64,000 nt of DNA from Corynebacterium nuruki S6-4 (GTDB taxonomy: Bacteria; Actinomycetota; Actinomycetes; Mycobacteriales; Mycobacteriaceae). The notes below the pieces were generated by a model that searched no databases, was not told where the DNA came from, and was given only the letters and a program-made list of their open reading frames with translations. Below are positions 32,901 to 42,700 of the stretch, piece after piece. The stretch lies in the NCBI RefSeq assembly GCF_007970465.1, contig NZ_CP042429.1, positions 310,001 through 374,000 of the forward strand, in the 5' to 3' direction. A program made the translations under genes and the position numbers. The first letter of the stretch is position 1, and every line of letters starts with the position of its first letter.

Positions 32901-33863
32901 TCATGACCGGCGCAGCCCGGTCCAGCGGGTGTACTCCGGCAGGCGCAGTCCATCGTCGGCCGGGTCGCCCAGCAGCGTGAGGAATTCGGTCACGGCCGGC
33001 GAGGGGGTGCGTCCGGTGTCCTGCAGGACGCCGATGTGGCGGGTGGTGTCCCCGGCAGGCAGGGGCCGGGTCACCACACCGGCGATGCGAGTCATGGGGA
33101 CGACGAACCCGGGCACCGCCGAGACCCCGAGTCCGGCGGCGCACAGGCCGGCCACCGCGGAGATCGTGCCGGCGGAGACAGTGCGGGCGGCGGCGAGTCC
33201 GGCGGCGGCGAAGGCCCGGTCGGTGATCCGGCGGACGGAGCTGGCCCGGGTGAAGGAGATGAACGGCTGGTCGGCCAGATCGGCCCAGTCAACCGAGTCC
33301 CGGGCGGTGAGGGGGTGGTCCTCGGGGAGGATGCAGGCGAAGTCCTCCTCGGCGACGGCATCGAAGCGGAAGCCCGGCGGGAGGTCGACGGCCAGGTCGG
33401 CGTCCTGCGCGGTGATGGCGAGGTCGACCTCGCCGCGGCGGCACAGGTCGATGATGTCGGCGGCCTTGAGGTCGAGCAGGTCGACGGTGACGCGGGGGAA
33501 CCGCTGGTGGAAGCGGTGGATGAAGGCGGGCAGCAGGGTGGCGGCCAGGGAGGGCAGGGTGGCGATGCGTAGGGCGCCGGACGGGCCGTCGAGGAAAGCG
33601 CGGAAGTTGTTGACGGCCCGGTCGTAGTGTCCGACGACCGAGCGGGCGGTGCGCAGGAATTCCTCGCCGGTGGCGGTGGTGGCGAAACTGCGGGTGGTGC
33701 GGTCGAACAGGCGGGTGCCGACGGCTTTCTCGACGAGGGCGACAGTGCGGCTCAGTGAGGACTGGGACTGGCCGAGACGGTCGGCGGCGGGGGTGAAGCC
33801 GCCCTCGTCGGCGATGCAGACGACCGTCCGCATCTGGTCCACCGTGATCTGATCTATGCGCAT
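32901..33863 (-). CDS. LysR-type transcriptional regulator
   Basis: A 320-residue regulator with an N-terminal winged helix-turn-helix (residues 1-60; FTPAADRLGQSQSSLSRTVALVEKAVGTRLFDRT) and a periplasmic-binding-protein-like effector domain. It is divergent from the CitMHS-AtuA operon and probably controls it in response to the transported acid. The gap contains repeats around ATGCGCAT and TCTATGCC (33850-33882) that could be its operator, overlapping its own start codon. Confidence 0.9.
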   Translation of the reverse strand: MRIDQITVDQMRTVVCIADEGGFTPAADRLGQSQSSLSRTVALVEKAVGTRLFDRTTRSFATTATGEEFLRTARSVVGHYDRAVNNFRAFLDGPSGALRIATLPSLAATLLPAFIHRFHQRFPRVTVDLLDLKAADIIDLCRRGEVDLAITAQDADLAVDLPPGFRFDAVAEEDFACILPEDHPLTARDSVDWADLADQPFISFTRASSVRRITDRAFAAAGLAAARTVSAGTISAVAGLCAAGLGVSAVPGFVVPMTRIAGVVTRPLPAGDTTRHIGVLQDTGRTPSPAVTEFLTLLGDPADDGLRLPEYTRWTGLRRS

Positions 33864-33891
33864 AGCGCAAAAATCTATGCCATATTGTTGT

Positions 33892-33920
33892 TTGACGCAA
33901 CTAAGTGAGGCGGATCATAC
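33892..33920 (+). promoter_or_regulatory. Promoter of the CitMHS-AtuA operon
   Basis: TTGACG (33892-33897), an exact 17-bp spacer and TCATAC (33915-33920) lie in the divergent gap next to ATGCGCAT/CTATGCC repeats, the expected place for LysR control. Confidence 0.6.
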
Positions 33921-33985
33921 TCAGGAGGTCCATGCGGGGCCGGCACAAGCCGACCCGCACCACCTACCGACAGAAGGGGGAACCC

Positions 33986-35371
33986 GTGCTCGCACTGTGG
34001 GGATTCCTCACCGTGGGCGTCTTCCTGGCCCTCACCCTGTTCACGAGGACCTCCGTCCTCGTCGGACTGGTCCTCGTGCCCATCGTGTTCGCGGTCATCG
34101 CGGGGAAGGCCGGCGACCTCGGCGACAACATCGGCGACGGCCTGCTGCAGGTCGCCCCGGTCGCGGTCATGATGACCTTCGCGGTCCTGTACTTCAGCCT
34201 GATGATGGAATCGGGCCTGTTCGACCCGCTGATCCGCAAGATCGTCGCCTGGGCCAAGGGCGACCCCGTCAAGATCGCGGTCGGCACCGCCGTCGTCACG
34301 ATGTGCGTCCACCTCGACGGCGACGGTGCCGCGACGTTCCTCATCACCCTCTCGGCGTTCCTGCCGATCTACCGGCGGATCGGCATGCGGCCGATCACCC
34401 TGACCGCCATCGTCGCCCTCGGCGCCGGCCTGATGAACATGCTGCCCTGGGGTGGACCCACGTTGCGCGCCATGGCGGCCCTGGACCTGCCGTCCTCCGA
34501 GGTCTTCTTCCCGATGATCGTGCCGATGATCGCCGGCGGCATCTGGGTGCTCTTCGCCGCCTGGATCCTCGGCCGGCGGGAACGCCGACGGCTCGGCACC
34601 ATCAGCGTCGGCGGTTCCGGACAGGACGCCACGGCCGGTGCGGCCGACGACGACGGCATCTCTGACGGCGCTGAGATCGCCGAGAACGTTGAGAGTGCTG
34701 ACGGCGGTGCGGTCGACGACACCAGCCACGCGTCCCGCGACAAGGACGTCCCGCGCTGGCGGATGATCACCAACCTGCTGCTCACCGTCGCGCTCATCGT
34801 CGTCCTGCTCACCCACAGCCTGCCGATGGAAGTCTGCTTCATCGTCGCCTTCACCATCGCCGCGGTGGTGAACATCCCGAAGTGGGCCGACCAGCAGAAG
34901 CTGTTCAAGGACCACGGCGCCAACGTCGTGCTCGTCACCTCGATGGTCTTCGCCGCCGGCGTGTTCACCGGCATCCTCGGCAACACCGGCATGATCCAGG
35001 AGATGGCGAAGACCCTCGCCGACCTCATCCCCGACGGTGTCGGCGGTGCCCTGCCCGCCATCGTCGGCGTGGTCGCCATGCCGCTCAGCCTGGTGTTCAC
35101 CCCGGACGCCTTCTACTTCGGCGTCCTCCCGGTCTTCGCCGAGACCGCCTCGGCGATGGGCGTCGACCCCGCGATGGTCGCCCGCGGCGCGATCGCCGGC
35201 CAGATGACCACCGGCTTCCCGCTGAGCCCGCTCACCGCCTCCACCTTCATCCTCATCGGCATGGCGAAGGTCGAACTGGGCAAGCACCAGCGCTTCACGT
35301 TCCTGTGGGCCTGGGGCACCACGATCGTCATGCTCGTCGTCGCGCTCATCACCGGCGCGCTCACTCTCTGA
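33986..35371 (+). CDS. CitMHS-family carboxylate transporter
   Basis: A 461-residue membrane protein of the CitM/CitH family (metal-citrate or related carboxylate uptake with H+). The family blocks are HLDGDGAATFLITLSAFLPI, NMLPWGGPTLRAMAAL and the C-terminal PLSPLTASTFILIGMAKVEL, with about eleven helices and a cytosolic acidic loop near 205-250. GTG 33986 with AGAAGGGGG before it gives the natural hydrophobic start; an in-frame start at 33905 adds a basic stretch that would be unusual. Confidence 0.88.
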   Translation: MLALWGFLTVGVFLALTLFTRTSVLVGLVLVPIVFAVIAGKAGDLGDNIGDGLLQVAPVAVMMTFAVLYFSLMMESGLFDPLIRKIVAWAKGDPVKIAVGTAVVTMCVHLDGDGAATFLITLSAFLPIYRRIGMRPITLTAIVALGAGLMNMLPWGGPTLRAMAALDLPSSEVFFPMIVPMIAGGIWVLFAAWILGRRERRRLGTISVGGSGQDATAGAADDDGISDGAEIAENVESADGGAVDDTSHASRDKDVPRWRMITNLLLTVALIVVLLTHSLPMEVCFIVAFTIAAVVNIPKWADQQKLFKDHGANVVLVTSMVFAAGVFTGILGNTGMIQEMAKTLADLIPDGVGGALPAIVGVVAMPLSLVFTPDAFYFGVLPVFAETASAMGVDPAMVARGAIAGQMTTGFPLSPLTASTFILIGMAKVELGKHQRFTFLWAWGTTIVMLVVALITGALTL

Positions 35372-35414
35372 CCCCCTCCCTGATCCACTCTCTGACCTCT
35401 GCAAAGGAGCATCC

Positions 35415-36821
35415 ATGTCCACCATCAGAATCGGCTCGGGCGCCGGCTTCGCCGGTGACCGCCTCGACCCGGCGGTGAAACTCGCCAAGGACGGGAACCT
35501 CGACTACCTCGTCTTCGAGTGCCTCGGCGAGCGCACCGTCGCCGCCGGCCAGCTGCGCCGTCTCACCGACCCCTCGACCGGCTACGACCCGCTGCTCGAG
35601 ACCCGGATGCGGGCAGTCCTGCCGTACACCGTCGCCCGGGGCACGACCGTGGTCACCAACTCCGGTGCCGCGAACCCGGAGGCCGCCGGCCGGCTCATCG
35701 CCCGGATCGCCGCCGAGGTCGTCCCGGACCGCACGGTCACCGTCGCCGTGCTGACCGGCGACGGCGTCCTGTCCCAGGTGCGCAGCGCCGACCCGCAGGT
35801 GTGGGAGACCGGGGCACCGCTGTCCGCGGAGACCGACGAACTCGTCTCCGCCCACGCCTACCTGGGGGTCGAGCAGGTACTGCCCGCCTTCGGCCTCGGC
35901 GCCGACGTCATCGTCACCGGCCGACTGGCGGACCCCTCCCTGTTCCTCGCCCCGATGGTCCACGAATTCGGCTGGTCGCTGGCGGACTGGCCCCGGCTCG
36001 GCGCCGGGACCCTGGTCGGCCACCTGCTGGAATGCGCCGGCCAGGTCACCGGCGGCTACTTCGCCGACCCGGTCACCAAACCGGTGCCCGGCATGGCCGA
36101 CCTCGGCTTCCCGTTCGCCGACATCTCCGACGACGGCACTGCGGTGCTCGGCAAACTCGCCGACACCGGCGGCATGCTCACCCGCGCGACCGTCCGCGAG
36201 CAGATGCTCTACGAGGTCGCCGACCCGGGCGCCTACCTCACCCCCGACGTCGTCGCCGACTTCACCGGCGTGACCGTCGACCAGGTCGGGCCGGACGCCG
36301 TCCGGGTCTCCGGCGGGACCGGCCGACCGCGCACCGGCACCCTCAAGGTGACCCTCGGCTACCGCGGCGGCTGGCTGGGGGAGGGACAGATCAGCTACGC
36401 CGGGCCGCGCGCCCGGGAACGCGCCGAACTGGCCTGGCAGATCGTCTCCGAACGGCTCGTCACCGTCCACGGCCTCGACCCGGAGGCGGCCAGCGTGGAG
36501 TTCATCGGCACCGGCGCCGCCTTCCGCGGCCTGGCCCCGATGCCCGCCGACCCGCCGGAGGTGCGGATGCGTGTCGCCGGCCGGGTGGAGACCGCCGCCC
36601 AGGCCCACGCCATCGGCTGGGAGGTCGAGGCCCTCTACTGCGCCGGCCCGGCCGCCGGCGGCGGAGCCCGCAAGGGGCTCAGCGAGGTGCTGGCGATCCG
36701 CTCGGCCCTGCTACCCCGCGAGGCCGTCGAGGCGCAGGTCACGATGTACAGCTCCGACAATGCCGCCGACGGCGCCGTCGCTGCTACCTCTACCGATACC
36801 GACAAGGAAGGGGCACTGTGA
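35415..36821 (+). CDS. AtuA-family (DUF1446) acyclic-terpene-utilisation-like protein
   Basis: A 468-residue member of the AtuA/DUF1446 family, named from the Pseudomonas citronellol/geranyl cluster but of unproven chemistry. Typical blocks are RIGSGAGFAGDRLDPAVKLA, YLVFECLGERT, TNSGAANPEAA, ADVIVTGRLADPSLFLAP, GHLLECAGQVTGGYFAD and MLTRATVREQMLYEV. It is preceded by AAAGGAG and shares one base (TGATG) with the next gene. Grouping with a CitMHS transporter points to catabolism of a branched hydroxy-carboxylate. Confidence 0.85.
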   Translation: MSTIRIGSGAGFAGDRLDPAVKLAKDGNLDYLVFECLGERTVAAGQLRRLTDPSTGYDPLLETRMRAVLPYTVARGTTVVTNSGAANPEAAGRLIARIAAEVVPDRTVTVAVLTGDGVLSQVRSADPQVWETGAPLSAETDELVSAHAYLGVEQVLPAFGLGADVIVTGRLADPSLFLAPMVHEFGWSLADWPRLGAGTLVGHLLECAGQVTGGYFADPVTKPVPGMADLGFPFADISDDGTAVLGKLADTGGMLTRATVREQMLYEVADPGAYLTPDVVADFTGVTVDQVGPDAVRVSGGTGRPRTGTLKVTLGYRGGWLGEGQISYAGPRARERAELAWQIVSERLVTVHGLDPEAASVEFIGTGAAFRGLAPMPADPPEVRMRVAGRVETAAQAHAIGWEVEALYCAGPAAGGGARKGLSEVLAIRSALLPREAVEAQVTMYSSDNAADGAVAATSTDTDKEGAL

Positions 36822-37129
36822 TGCCGATCCTCGACGACTACGCGGACACCCGCACCGGCGACAAGGGGGACACCCTCATCGTCGCCGTCCTGCCGCGCAC
36901 CCACGACCACTACGAACACCTGGCCACCGCCCTGGAACCCGCCGGCATCGCCACACACTTCGGCTGCGCGCTCACCGACGTGACCGTGCGCCGGGTGCCG
37001 AACGTCGGCGCCTTCGTCGTCGAACTGCGCGGCATGCTCGGCGGCGGGGTCACCGGCTCGCCGGTCCTCGACGGGCACGGCAAGACCCTCAGCTACCACA
37101 TGCTCACCCTGCCGGTGCCGGGGGAGTAA
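36821..37129 (+). CDS. AtuA-like ferredoxin-fold small partner
   Basis: A 102-residue protein (DDYADTRTGDKGDTLIVAVL ... RRVPNVGAFVVELRGMLGGG) matching the small domain that is fused to, or encoded just after, AtuA/DUF1446 proteins. RTGDKGD is its most conserved element. It starts at ATG 36821 inside the AtuA stop codon (GTG 36818 is also in frame) and is thus strictly coupled. Together the two form one split enzyme or complex of unknown substrate. Confidence 0.8.
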   Translation: MPILDDYADTRTGDKGDTLIVAVLPRTHDHYEHLATALEPAGIATHFGCALTDVTVRRVPNVGAFVVELRGMLGGGVTGSPVLDGHGKTLSYHMLTLPVPGE

Positions 37130-37854
37130 CCGGCGCGACTCAGCTCCGAAAGAATCCGGTGGCGCAGAGCACGTCCACGGCCTCGGACAGCAGGATCCGC
37201 TCCTGTTCGATCCGCAGGTTCCCCAGGGATGCCAGAAGATCCAGCGCCGCATCCTCCGCGGTGGTGAGATACGGCAGGATCTTCCGGTCGGGATGGGTGT
37301 CCGTCGTCGCGAGAGGACGCCATCGCCGTACCGCCGCCTCATCCATGAGAACTGACTGGACCTGCGGCAGGTGGGAACGGACCGCCGAGAGAATTGCGAA
37401 GCCGTCCGTGTCCAGATCGCCCCAGTACCAGGTGGGCAGATTGACCAGCCACGGCAGTTGCGCCCATTTCCGGGCACGGTAGCCGGCACCCCAGATCAGC
37501 ATCCGTCCCGGGCAGACCGGTAGCGCCAGAAAGGTCTCGAGGTTCTCCACGATGAGCACTCCGGTTACCGGGACCGTCGTTTCCGCCCACAGCATGGCCG
37601 CCCCGGTCCATGTCAGTGTCATGTCTTCCGGAAACACGTCACGTCCCGGGACATCCGACGGAAGCCGCATCCTGATCTGGGGCTCCCGCTCGACCAGTCC
37701 AAGATCGGACAGTGACCGGACCAGGCTACCGTCCGGTGCACCGCGATGGGCGGACACCAGACGGGTGACGAGGGTGAGATGATGGGGCCTGACCCCCGTG
37801 TGGTGGACACCCTGACCCCGGCGATGCGCCGGGAAAGAAAGGTAGTGTTCCACC

Positions 37855-38157
37855 ATGCCCCTGAAGACCTACTCGGAGCAGTTCAAACGTGACGCCGTCG
37901 CCCTCTACGAGTCCACCGAAGGCGCGTCACTGAAATCCGTGGCCGCCGAACTCGGGATCAACCGCAACACCCTCAAAGCCTGGGTCGCCCGCTTCTCCGC
38001 CAACCCGCGGGCCGGCAGCACCGACGATTCCCCGGCAGCCGTGATCACCGATGCTGAACGGATCCGACAGCTCGAACGCGACAACGCCAGACTCCGGGAG
38101 GAACGCGACATCCTGCGGCGGGCCGCGAAGTATTTCGCGGAAGAGACGAACTGGTGA
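37855..38157 (+). CDS. IS3-family transposase OrfA
   Basis: A 100-residue helix-turn-helix protein (YSEQFKRDAVALYEST, SLKSVAAELGINRNTLKAWV) with a leucine-zipper-like C-terminus (IRQLERDNARLREERDILRR) for multimerisation. This is the DNA-binding half of the IS3 transposase. Its TGA overlaps the GTG of orfB by 4 bases. Confidence 0.93.
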   Translation: MPLKTYSEQFKRDAVALYESTEGASLKSVAAELGINRNTLKAWVARFSANPRAGSTDDSPAAVITDAERIRQLERDNARLREERDILRRAAKYFAEETNW

Positions 38158-39104
38158 GCCGCTTCAAGTTCGTTGACGACACCCGCACCGACTACCCGGT
38201 CAAGCGGCTCTGCGAGGTCCTGAACCTCAACAGGTCCTCCTACTACAAGTGGAAAGCCTCAACCCCCGCACGCAACCAACGCACCTGTGACGATGCGCTG
38301 CTGGCAGCCAGGATCACCGTCATCTTCAACGATCACGACGGGTGCTACGGAGCCAAGCGCATCGCCGCTGAACTCAACGATGTCGCCGACCCCGGTGACC
38401 TTGGGGACCTCGGTGACCTCGGCGATGACGTACCCGTCGACGCACAACAGCCGGTGAACCATAAGCGTGTCGCCCGGCTGATGAAGACCAACGGCCTGGC
38501 CGGGTACGTCCGGCGCCGACGGGTGACCACCACCGTCGCCGATACGTCCCGACGGGTCTTCGCCGACCTCGTCAACCGCAGGTTCACCGCCGAGGACCCC
38601 AACAAGGTCTACGTGGGTGACATTACCTACCTGCCGATATCCGACGGGTCGAACATGTACCTGGCCACGGTCATCGACTGCTTCTCCCGCCGGCTGGTCG
38701 GCTTCGCGATCGCCGACCACATGCGCACCAGTCTGGTCGTCGATGCACTGAACTCGGCGGCCGGTCAACGCGGGAGTCTCGCCGGGGCGATCTTCCACTC
38801 CGACCACGGCAGCGTGTACACCTCCGGGACGTTCCAGAAAGCCTGCCGGGAGCTCGGAGTCCGGCAGTCGATGGGGGCGGTCGGTACGAGCGCGGACAAT
38901 GCTCTGGCGGAGTCGTTCAACGCCGCACTGAAACGTGAGGTCCTCAAAGACGACAGGACCTTCGCCAACCAGTTGGTGTGCCGTCGGGACGTGTTCCGGT
39001 GGTGCGTGCGTTACAACACAACTCGTCGGCATTCCTGGTGCAGGTACCTCTCGCCACAGGTCTACGAGGCCCGGAGTTCGGGTAGACTCCGACTCGTATC
39101 CTGA
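38154..39104 (+). CDS. IS3-family transposase OrfB (DDE integrase)
   Basis: A 316-residue catalytic half with HTH_21 (YGAKRIAAEL) and an rve-type DDE core: Asp in VYVGDITYLPI, Asp in FHSDHGSVYTS and Glu in NALAESFNAALK. Between YGAKRIAAELNDV and VNHKRVARLMK it carries about 20 extra residues with a short GDLGDLGDLGD repeat (38395-38450) not usual in this family. GTG 38154 overlaps orfA, so it is made by reinitiation or as an OrfAB fusion by frameshifting. Confidence 0.92.
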   Translation: MSRFKFVDDTRTDYPVKRLCEVLNLNRSSYYKWKASTPARNQRTCDDALLAARITVIFNDHDGCYGAKRIAAELNDVADPGDLGDLGDLGDDVPVDAQQPVNHKRVARLMKTNGLAGYVRRRRVTTTVADTSRRVFADLVNRRFTAEDPNKVYVGDITYLPISDGSNMYLATVIDCFSRRLVGFAIADHMRTSLVVDALNSAAGQRGSLAGAIFHSDHGSVYTSGTFQKACRELGVRQSMGAVGTSADNALAESFNAALKREVLKDDRTFANQLVCRRDVFRWCVRYNTTRRHSWCRYLSPQVYEARSSGRLRLVS

Positions 39105-39709
39105 ATCACATCCCCGTGTCCACCATCCGGGGTTCGGGCCCATGCTCCAGCCACTTGCCGTGTACCCCCTCAACCGGCACCGCCCGGGGAGTGAGTCCGG
39201 AATCCGGGTACGCCAGCAGCCAGTCGACGACGGCATGCAGCCGGACCAGGTCTTCGTCGGTCAGGTCACTCCACCGTGTCATGACCGCGGCCGCCGCAGT
39301 GCGCACCCCGGGGGCCGGACGTTCGCCGAGCAGCCGTGACATCCGGTGGATCAGTCCGCGCCATCGGCTCTTCTGTCCGGTGAGAGTCACCAGTGCCTCC
39401 ACTCCGGTGACCTGCAGCCGGTCCGGTACGCGTTGACGGCCCAGTCCGGCGGCCGACCAGGACTTCTCCACCCAGACCACCGTCACAGTCGAATCTGCAC
39501 CTGTATGCCCGCGCTCCCACCGTTGCCAGGACCGTATCCAGTCAGCGGCCGAGGCGGGGTCGGCGCCGGCCTTTTTCCCCGTCGGCGGATGCAACGGCAG
39601 ATCGGCAGTGGCAGTGTCCGCAAGCTGCGGATCAGCCAGCCAGTCCTTCCACTGACGCTCCACCCACGCGGTGAGTGAGGTGACGGCATCGGTCGGGGTG
39701 AGGGGGCCG

Positions 39710-42700
39710 CTACTCTTCACCATCGTGATCCCTGCTCCGTCGCAGTGCCTCTTCGAAGCTGACTGGTGCCAGGGTCGTGGCTGCACGAATCACACCTGAG
39801 GGGTCCGGACGCTCGGTATAGGCGACGACGGCCACCCCGCCGACATAGTCATCCAGGGTCTGGATCAGCTTCAGCGGGGTGGCGAGCACCATGTGGAACC
39901 CGAAGCTGGTGAACACGTCCATGGCGGTGCGGGTGAACTCCGGGTCTGCCCGGTCGAAAGCTTCGTCGAGGATGACCGTGGCATACCGGGGGAACTCCTC
40001 GTCCACATCGGCGAGCTGGAACCGCAGCGCCGCAGCGAGACAGAAGAACACCAGCTTCTGAGCCTGCCCACCGGACAGGGAGGCGGAATCCACATAGGCG
40101 TTCACTGCTGTGCCATGTTCATCGACCTCCACCCCGATGAACCGGACATGCCGACGGGTGTCCAGCACAGTGCGACGCCAGCGACGGTCCGCCGTCTCCT
40201 CGGATGCCAGCCGGTCGAGCAGCTCCGACATCCGCCGGTAACGGGACTCAGCCTCTTCCGGACTGTCCGCGGTACCCAGCCGGTTCTCCACCGCGGCCTG
40301 CAGATCCCGCTGGAAATCGGTGACTTCGCTGCCGCGGTTGTCGCGGACGTCGATGCGCAGCCAACGTCCCGGCGCGAACCGGGAACGAGACAGTGACTCG
40401 TTGACACTGCTGATCCGTTCCTCGATGAGGTCCTTCGCCCGCCGCAGTGACCGGGACAGTTGGGTGAGGTTCGTGACCGAGGTGCCGTTCATCAGGGTCA
40501 GGAACCGGTCGGTGAACTCGGCGAGCCGGTTGCCGCGTAGCGCGGTGAGCCGGGCAACCGCTTCGCCGGCGAACTCAGGGTCGGCGGTAAGGTCGGACTT
40601 CTCCTCCGGCCACCGCTCCAGATAGGTCGCCAGGACCGACTGGATGCGCTGGTCGGCGCGGTGGATACTGTCCCGGGCGTCCGTCTCGGCGCGGTGCAGG
40701 TTCTCACTGACCAGAGTGGTCAGCTCCTGGACATTATCCACTGTTACCCGACGGGTGTGGCGGGCATATTCGGCTTCGACAGCGGCGACGGTGGCAGCCG
40801 CATCGGTCGTCTCCGGGCGGTCAATGGCACTGCTCATTTTCTCGAGTCCGGCAAGCTCGGCGACGGCACGGTCGCGTCGGTCCGTGATCACCCCGACCTT
40901 CTGGTCCGCCGCGCTACGGACCTTCACTGCGTCATGCACTCTGACGGTCGCGGCATCACGGGATTCCGTGAGCGTGGTGCGCTCCGGAGATCCTGACCAG
41001 GCGGTCACAGCTGCGGTCGCCTCGGCAAGCTGCCTTCCGGCACGGGAGGTGTCGACATCCAGCCAGGTGGTGGCGCGGATACGGGACGCCGCGGCTTTCG
41101 ACGCTTCGAGCGAGGCCAGCGCGACTTCACCGTCGCGCCGTTGCCGGTCGGCAGCTTCGACCTGCCCGGCGACAGTTGTCTTCCGTCGCGACAGGAGTTC
41201 CTGTTTGTCATGGTTGGTGGAGCCCAGTGTCCAGTGGCTCCGGTCATCGATACGGTGGCGGTCGTCTTTTTCGAAGCGGACTGATCCATCGGACTCCCGC
41301 CGACCGTGGACCAGACCACTGCGGGTCACTCCGCGGTCAGTGCCGAGTGTGGCGAAGTCCGCCGGAGACTCCACACACCGGTATTCGTACCGGGTACGCA
41401 GTTGAGCCAGTACCCAGTTGTGGAAAGGGCCGTCGACGATCTTCAACTTCAGGCTGAGAGCATCTGTGGTGCCTGCCCGTTGCGGTACCCGCACCTGATC
41501 GGGGATGGAACGGTACACCAGGCGCACTCCGGTGTGATGGTCGTTGATGTACGCGGAAACCTGACCGATCACCGACTCGGGGACGAGCAGGGTGGTGGCG
41601 AAACCGCCGAGCAGCCGTTGTGCGACCGGCTCCCATTCCCGGTGGTCGTCGACGACGTCGATGAGTTCCCCGGCAAAGGGCAGTTCGCGGGGGCGCAGTC
41701 CCAGTTCACGGCACAGTTCCTCTCGGACGATGATGTGACGGTGCCCGATGTTCGAGGTCCTCTTTGCGAGGCTCGTCAGTTCCTCATTGATCTCACGGAG
41801 TTCTGTCCGTGCCTTACCGTGGCGGCGGATGGCGTCATTACGGGCGCTCTCATGGCGCTCCCGCTCCGTCGTATATGTCTCGAGGACATTGAGCGCCTGC
41901 CCGGTGAGTACCGTGAACTCCTCGTCGCTGGTCGGCGCGGCGCCGCCCAACGTAGTGACGGCATCGGCCAGGGTCTCCGCCTTCTCCCGGACGCGGTCGA
42001 GCGCACTGCGTGCCAGTTCGACATCCTTCTCCAGAACGCGCAGTTGGTCGCCGCCGGCTCCTGCGAGGGCAGTTTCGATATTCTGCAGGTCGTCGATCGC
42101 ACGGCGTTCATCCTGCAGCGCCCGGGCAAGCACATCATTGGCCGAGACCAGTGTCGTCTCCTGTTCACGGATGAGGTCGGTGAGTGATTCGCGGCGCAAC
42201 CGGTCGCGGACCTGCGGCAGGACCGACAGCATGGACGTTGCTCGAGTGGCCTCGAGCGTTGCCGCATCACGGGTGGAGACCAGTTCCGGCAGAGGAGACA
42301 GCACGTCGATGCGGGACTTGACGTCCTGCACCCGCTCGTAGGCGGTCCGTAGTTCGGTGAACTGGTTCACGGCGTCCGCTGCCAGAGTGAACGTCTCCGG
42401 TTCCACGAGCATGTAGTCGCGGAAAAGCTGGTCGAGATTGTCGAGCTGCTTCGCCGACTGGGTACGGTGCAGCAGCAGGAGCGCTTCCGGGGAAGTGATG
42501 CCCAACTTCGGGCGGAACCGGTCAGCGAATATCCGGTGTGTCTGGGTGAACTGGGCGGGTGAGGGCCAGTGCGCCTTGATCCGGCGGACATTGATACCGG
42601 TGCTCATCATCGGGTGCAGGGTGCTCGGATCAAGATCCAGGGGCTCGTGATGCACCCCGTAGAGCTTCGAGACCGCGGTCTGTGAGGTATCCCCGGCGCG

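Larger units (their letters stand above)
37785..39141 (+). mobile_element. IS3-family insertion sequence in jetD
   Basis: A 1357-bp element with 26-bp imperfect inverted ends (37785-37810 and 39116-39141, sharing GGGCC and TGGTGGACAC) and a 3-bp direct duplication ATG at 37782-37784 and 39142-39144. It encodes orfA and orfB on the plus strand, opposite to jetD. Intact ends, the clean duplication and undamaged reading frames indicate a recent and probably still mobile copy. Confidence 0.92.
37140..39723 (-). pseudogene. jetD: Wadjet nuclease subunit JetD, split by an IS3-family element
   Basis: JetD is the Toprim-type nuclease of the Wadjet plasmid-defence complex (DUF3322 N-domain, DUF2220 C-domain). 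The 5' part (39723 to 39142, 194 codons, from MVKSSGPLTPTDAV) and the 3' part (37781 to 37140) are separated by the IS at 37785-39141. Removing the IS and one ATG copy rejoins ...GKWLEH with HLTLVTRL in frame, giving 407 residues, a normal JetD length. Toprim residues remain: Glu in LIVENLETFL (about 272) and Asp in WYWGDLDTDGF (about 318). Its start lies 14 bp inside the end of jetC. As it stands no full JetD can be made. Confidence 0.92.

Noticed and set aside
33875..35488. 537-codon antisense frame under the CitMHS gene
   Set aside because: Asp/Glu/His/Arg repetitive composition typical of the reverse frame of a GC-rich membrane protein gene.
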